Assembly: GCA_903858085.1 (NCBI GenBank) | Contig: CAIOHJ010000010.1 | Coordinates: 1-7,094, forward strand | Direction of reading: 5' to 3' | From: an uncultured Chloroflexota bacterium | GTDB taxonomy: Bacteria > Chloroflexota > Anaerolineae > Caldilineales > Caldilineaceae | Length of the DNA stretch: 7,094 nt | Part shown: positions 7,093 to 7,094 of the stretch, one piece after another | Layout of the letters: every line of letters begins with the position of its first letter | Position numbering within the stretch: the stretch's first letter is position 1 | Program-made: the position numbers and the translations under genes | The notes under the pieces: model-generated | Database searches by the model: none | What the model was told of the DNA's origin: nothing | What the model saw: only the letters and a program-made list of their open reading frames with translations

Positions 7093-7094
7093 CT

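Overview
The window is a dense, GC-rich stretch of ordinary chromosome with almost no non-coding space. It holds eight protein genes, two of them cut by the window ends. No RNA gene, mobile element, CRISPR array or integration scar was seen. Gene style (high GC, GTG and ATG starts, stop/start overlaps) and protein style (a CcmH with a second cysteine pair, a CcmI-like protein ending in a zinc ribbon, a CcmF with WGGYWAWDP) suggest a Chloroflexota bacterium, perhaps of the Caldilineae/Anaerolineae type. That placement is an inference from remembered family patterns, not from a search.

Left, plus strand (1-853): the C-terminal end of a TraR/DksA-type zinc-finger protein is followed closely by upp (uracil phosphoribosyltransferase). 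The upp ribosome binding site is built over the upstream stop codon, so the two are probably co-transcribed and translationally coupled.

Centre, minus strand (835-5296, transcribed right to left): a compact cytochrome c maturation (System I) operon, ccmH - ccmG/dsbE - ccmF - CcmI-like zinc-ribbon protein, ending in a TrmJ-type tRNA 2'-O-methyltransferase. In System I, CcmH and CcmG handle the thiols of the apocytochrome CXXCH motif and CcmF ligates heme. CcmI-type proteins help present the apocytochrome. The heme export and chaperone half (CcmA, B, C, D, E) is not in the window, so it must be encoded elsewhere or be missing. The ccm genes are tightly spaced: an 8-bp overlap, gaps of 31 and 18 nt, and a 1-nt TGATG overlap into trmJ. 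trmJ runs tail-to-tail into upp with a 19-bp overlap of coding sequence.

Right, minus strand (5442-7092): a complete FAD-dependent amine/amino-acid-type oxidoreductase (DAO fold) of unknown substrate lies 43 nt downstream of the C-terminal end of a GH2 (LacZ-type) beta-galactosidase cut by the window edge. A 145-bp gap (5297-5441) separates this pair from ccmH. It holds a possible extended -10 promoter and a pair of 8-bp direct repeats, but no convincing terminator.

I found no clear candidate for a wholly new system. The most informative oddities are the zinc-ribbon CcmI variant, the four-cysteine CcmH, the attachment of trmJ to a ccm operon, and the convergent gene overlap.
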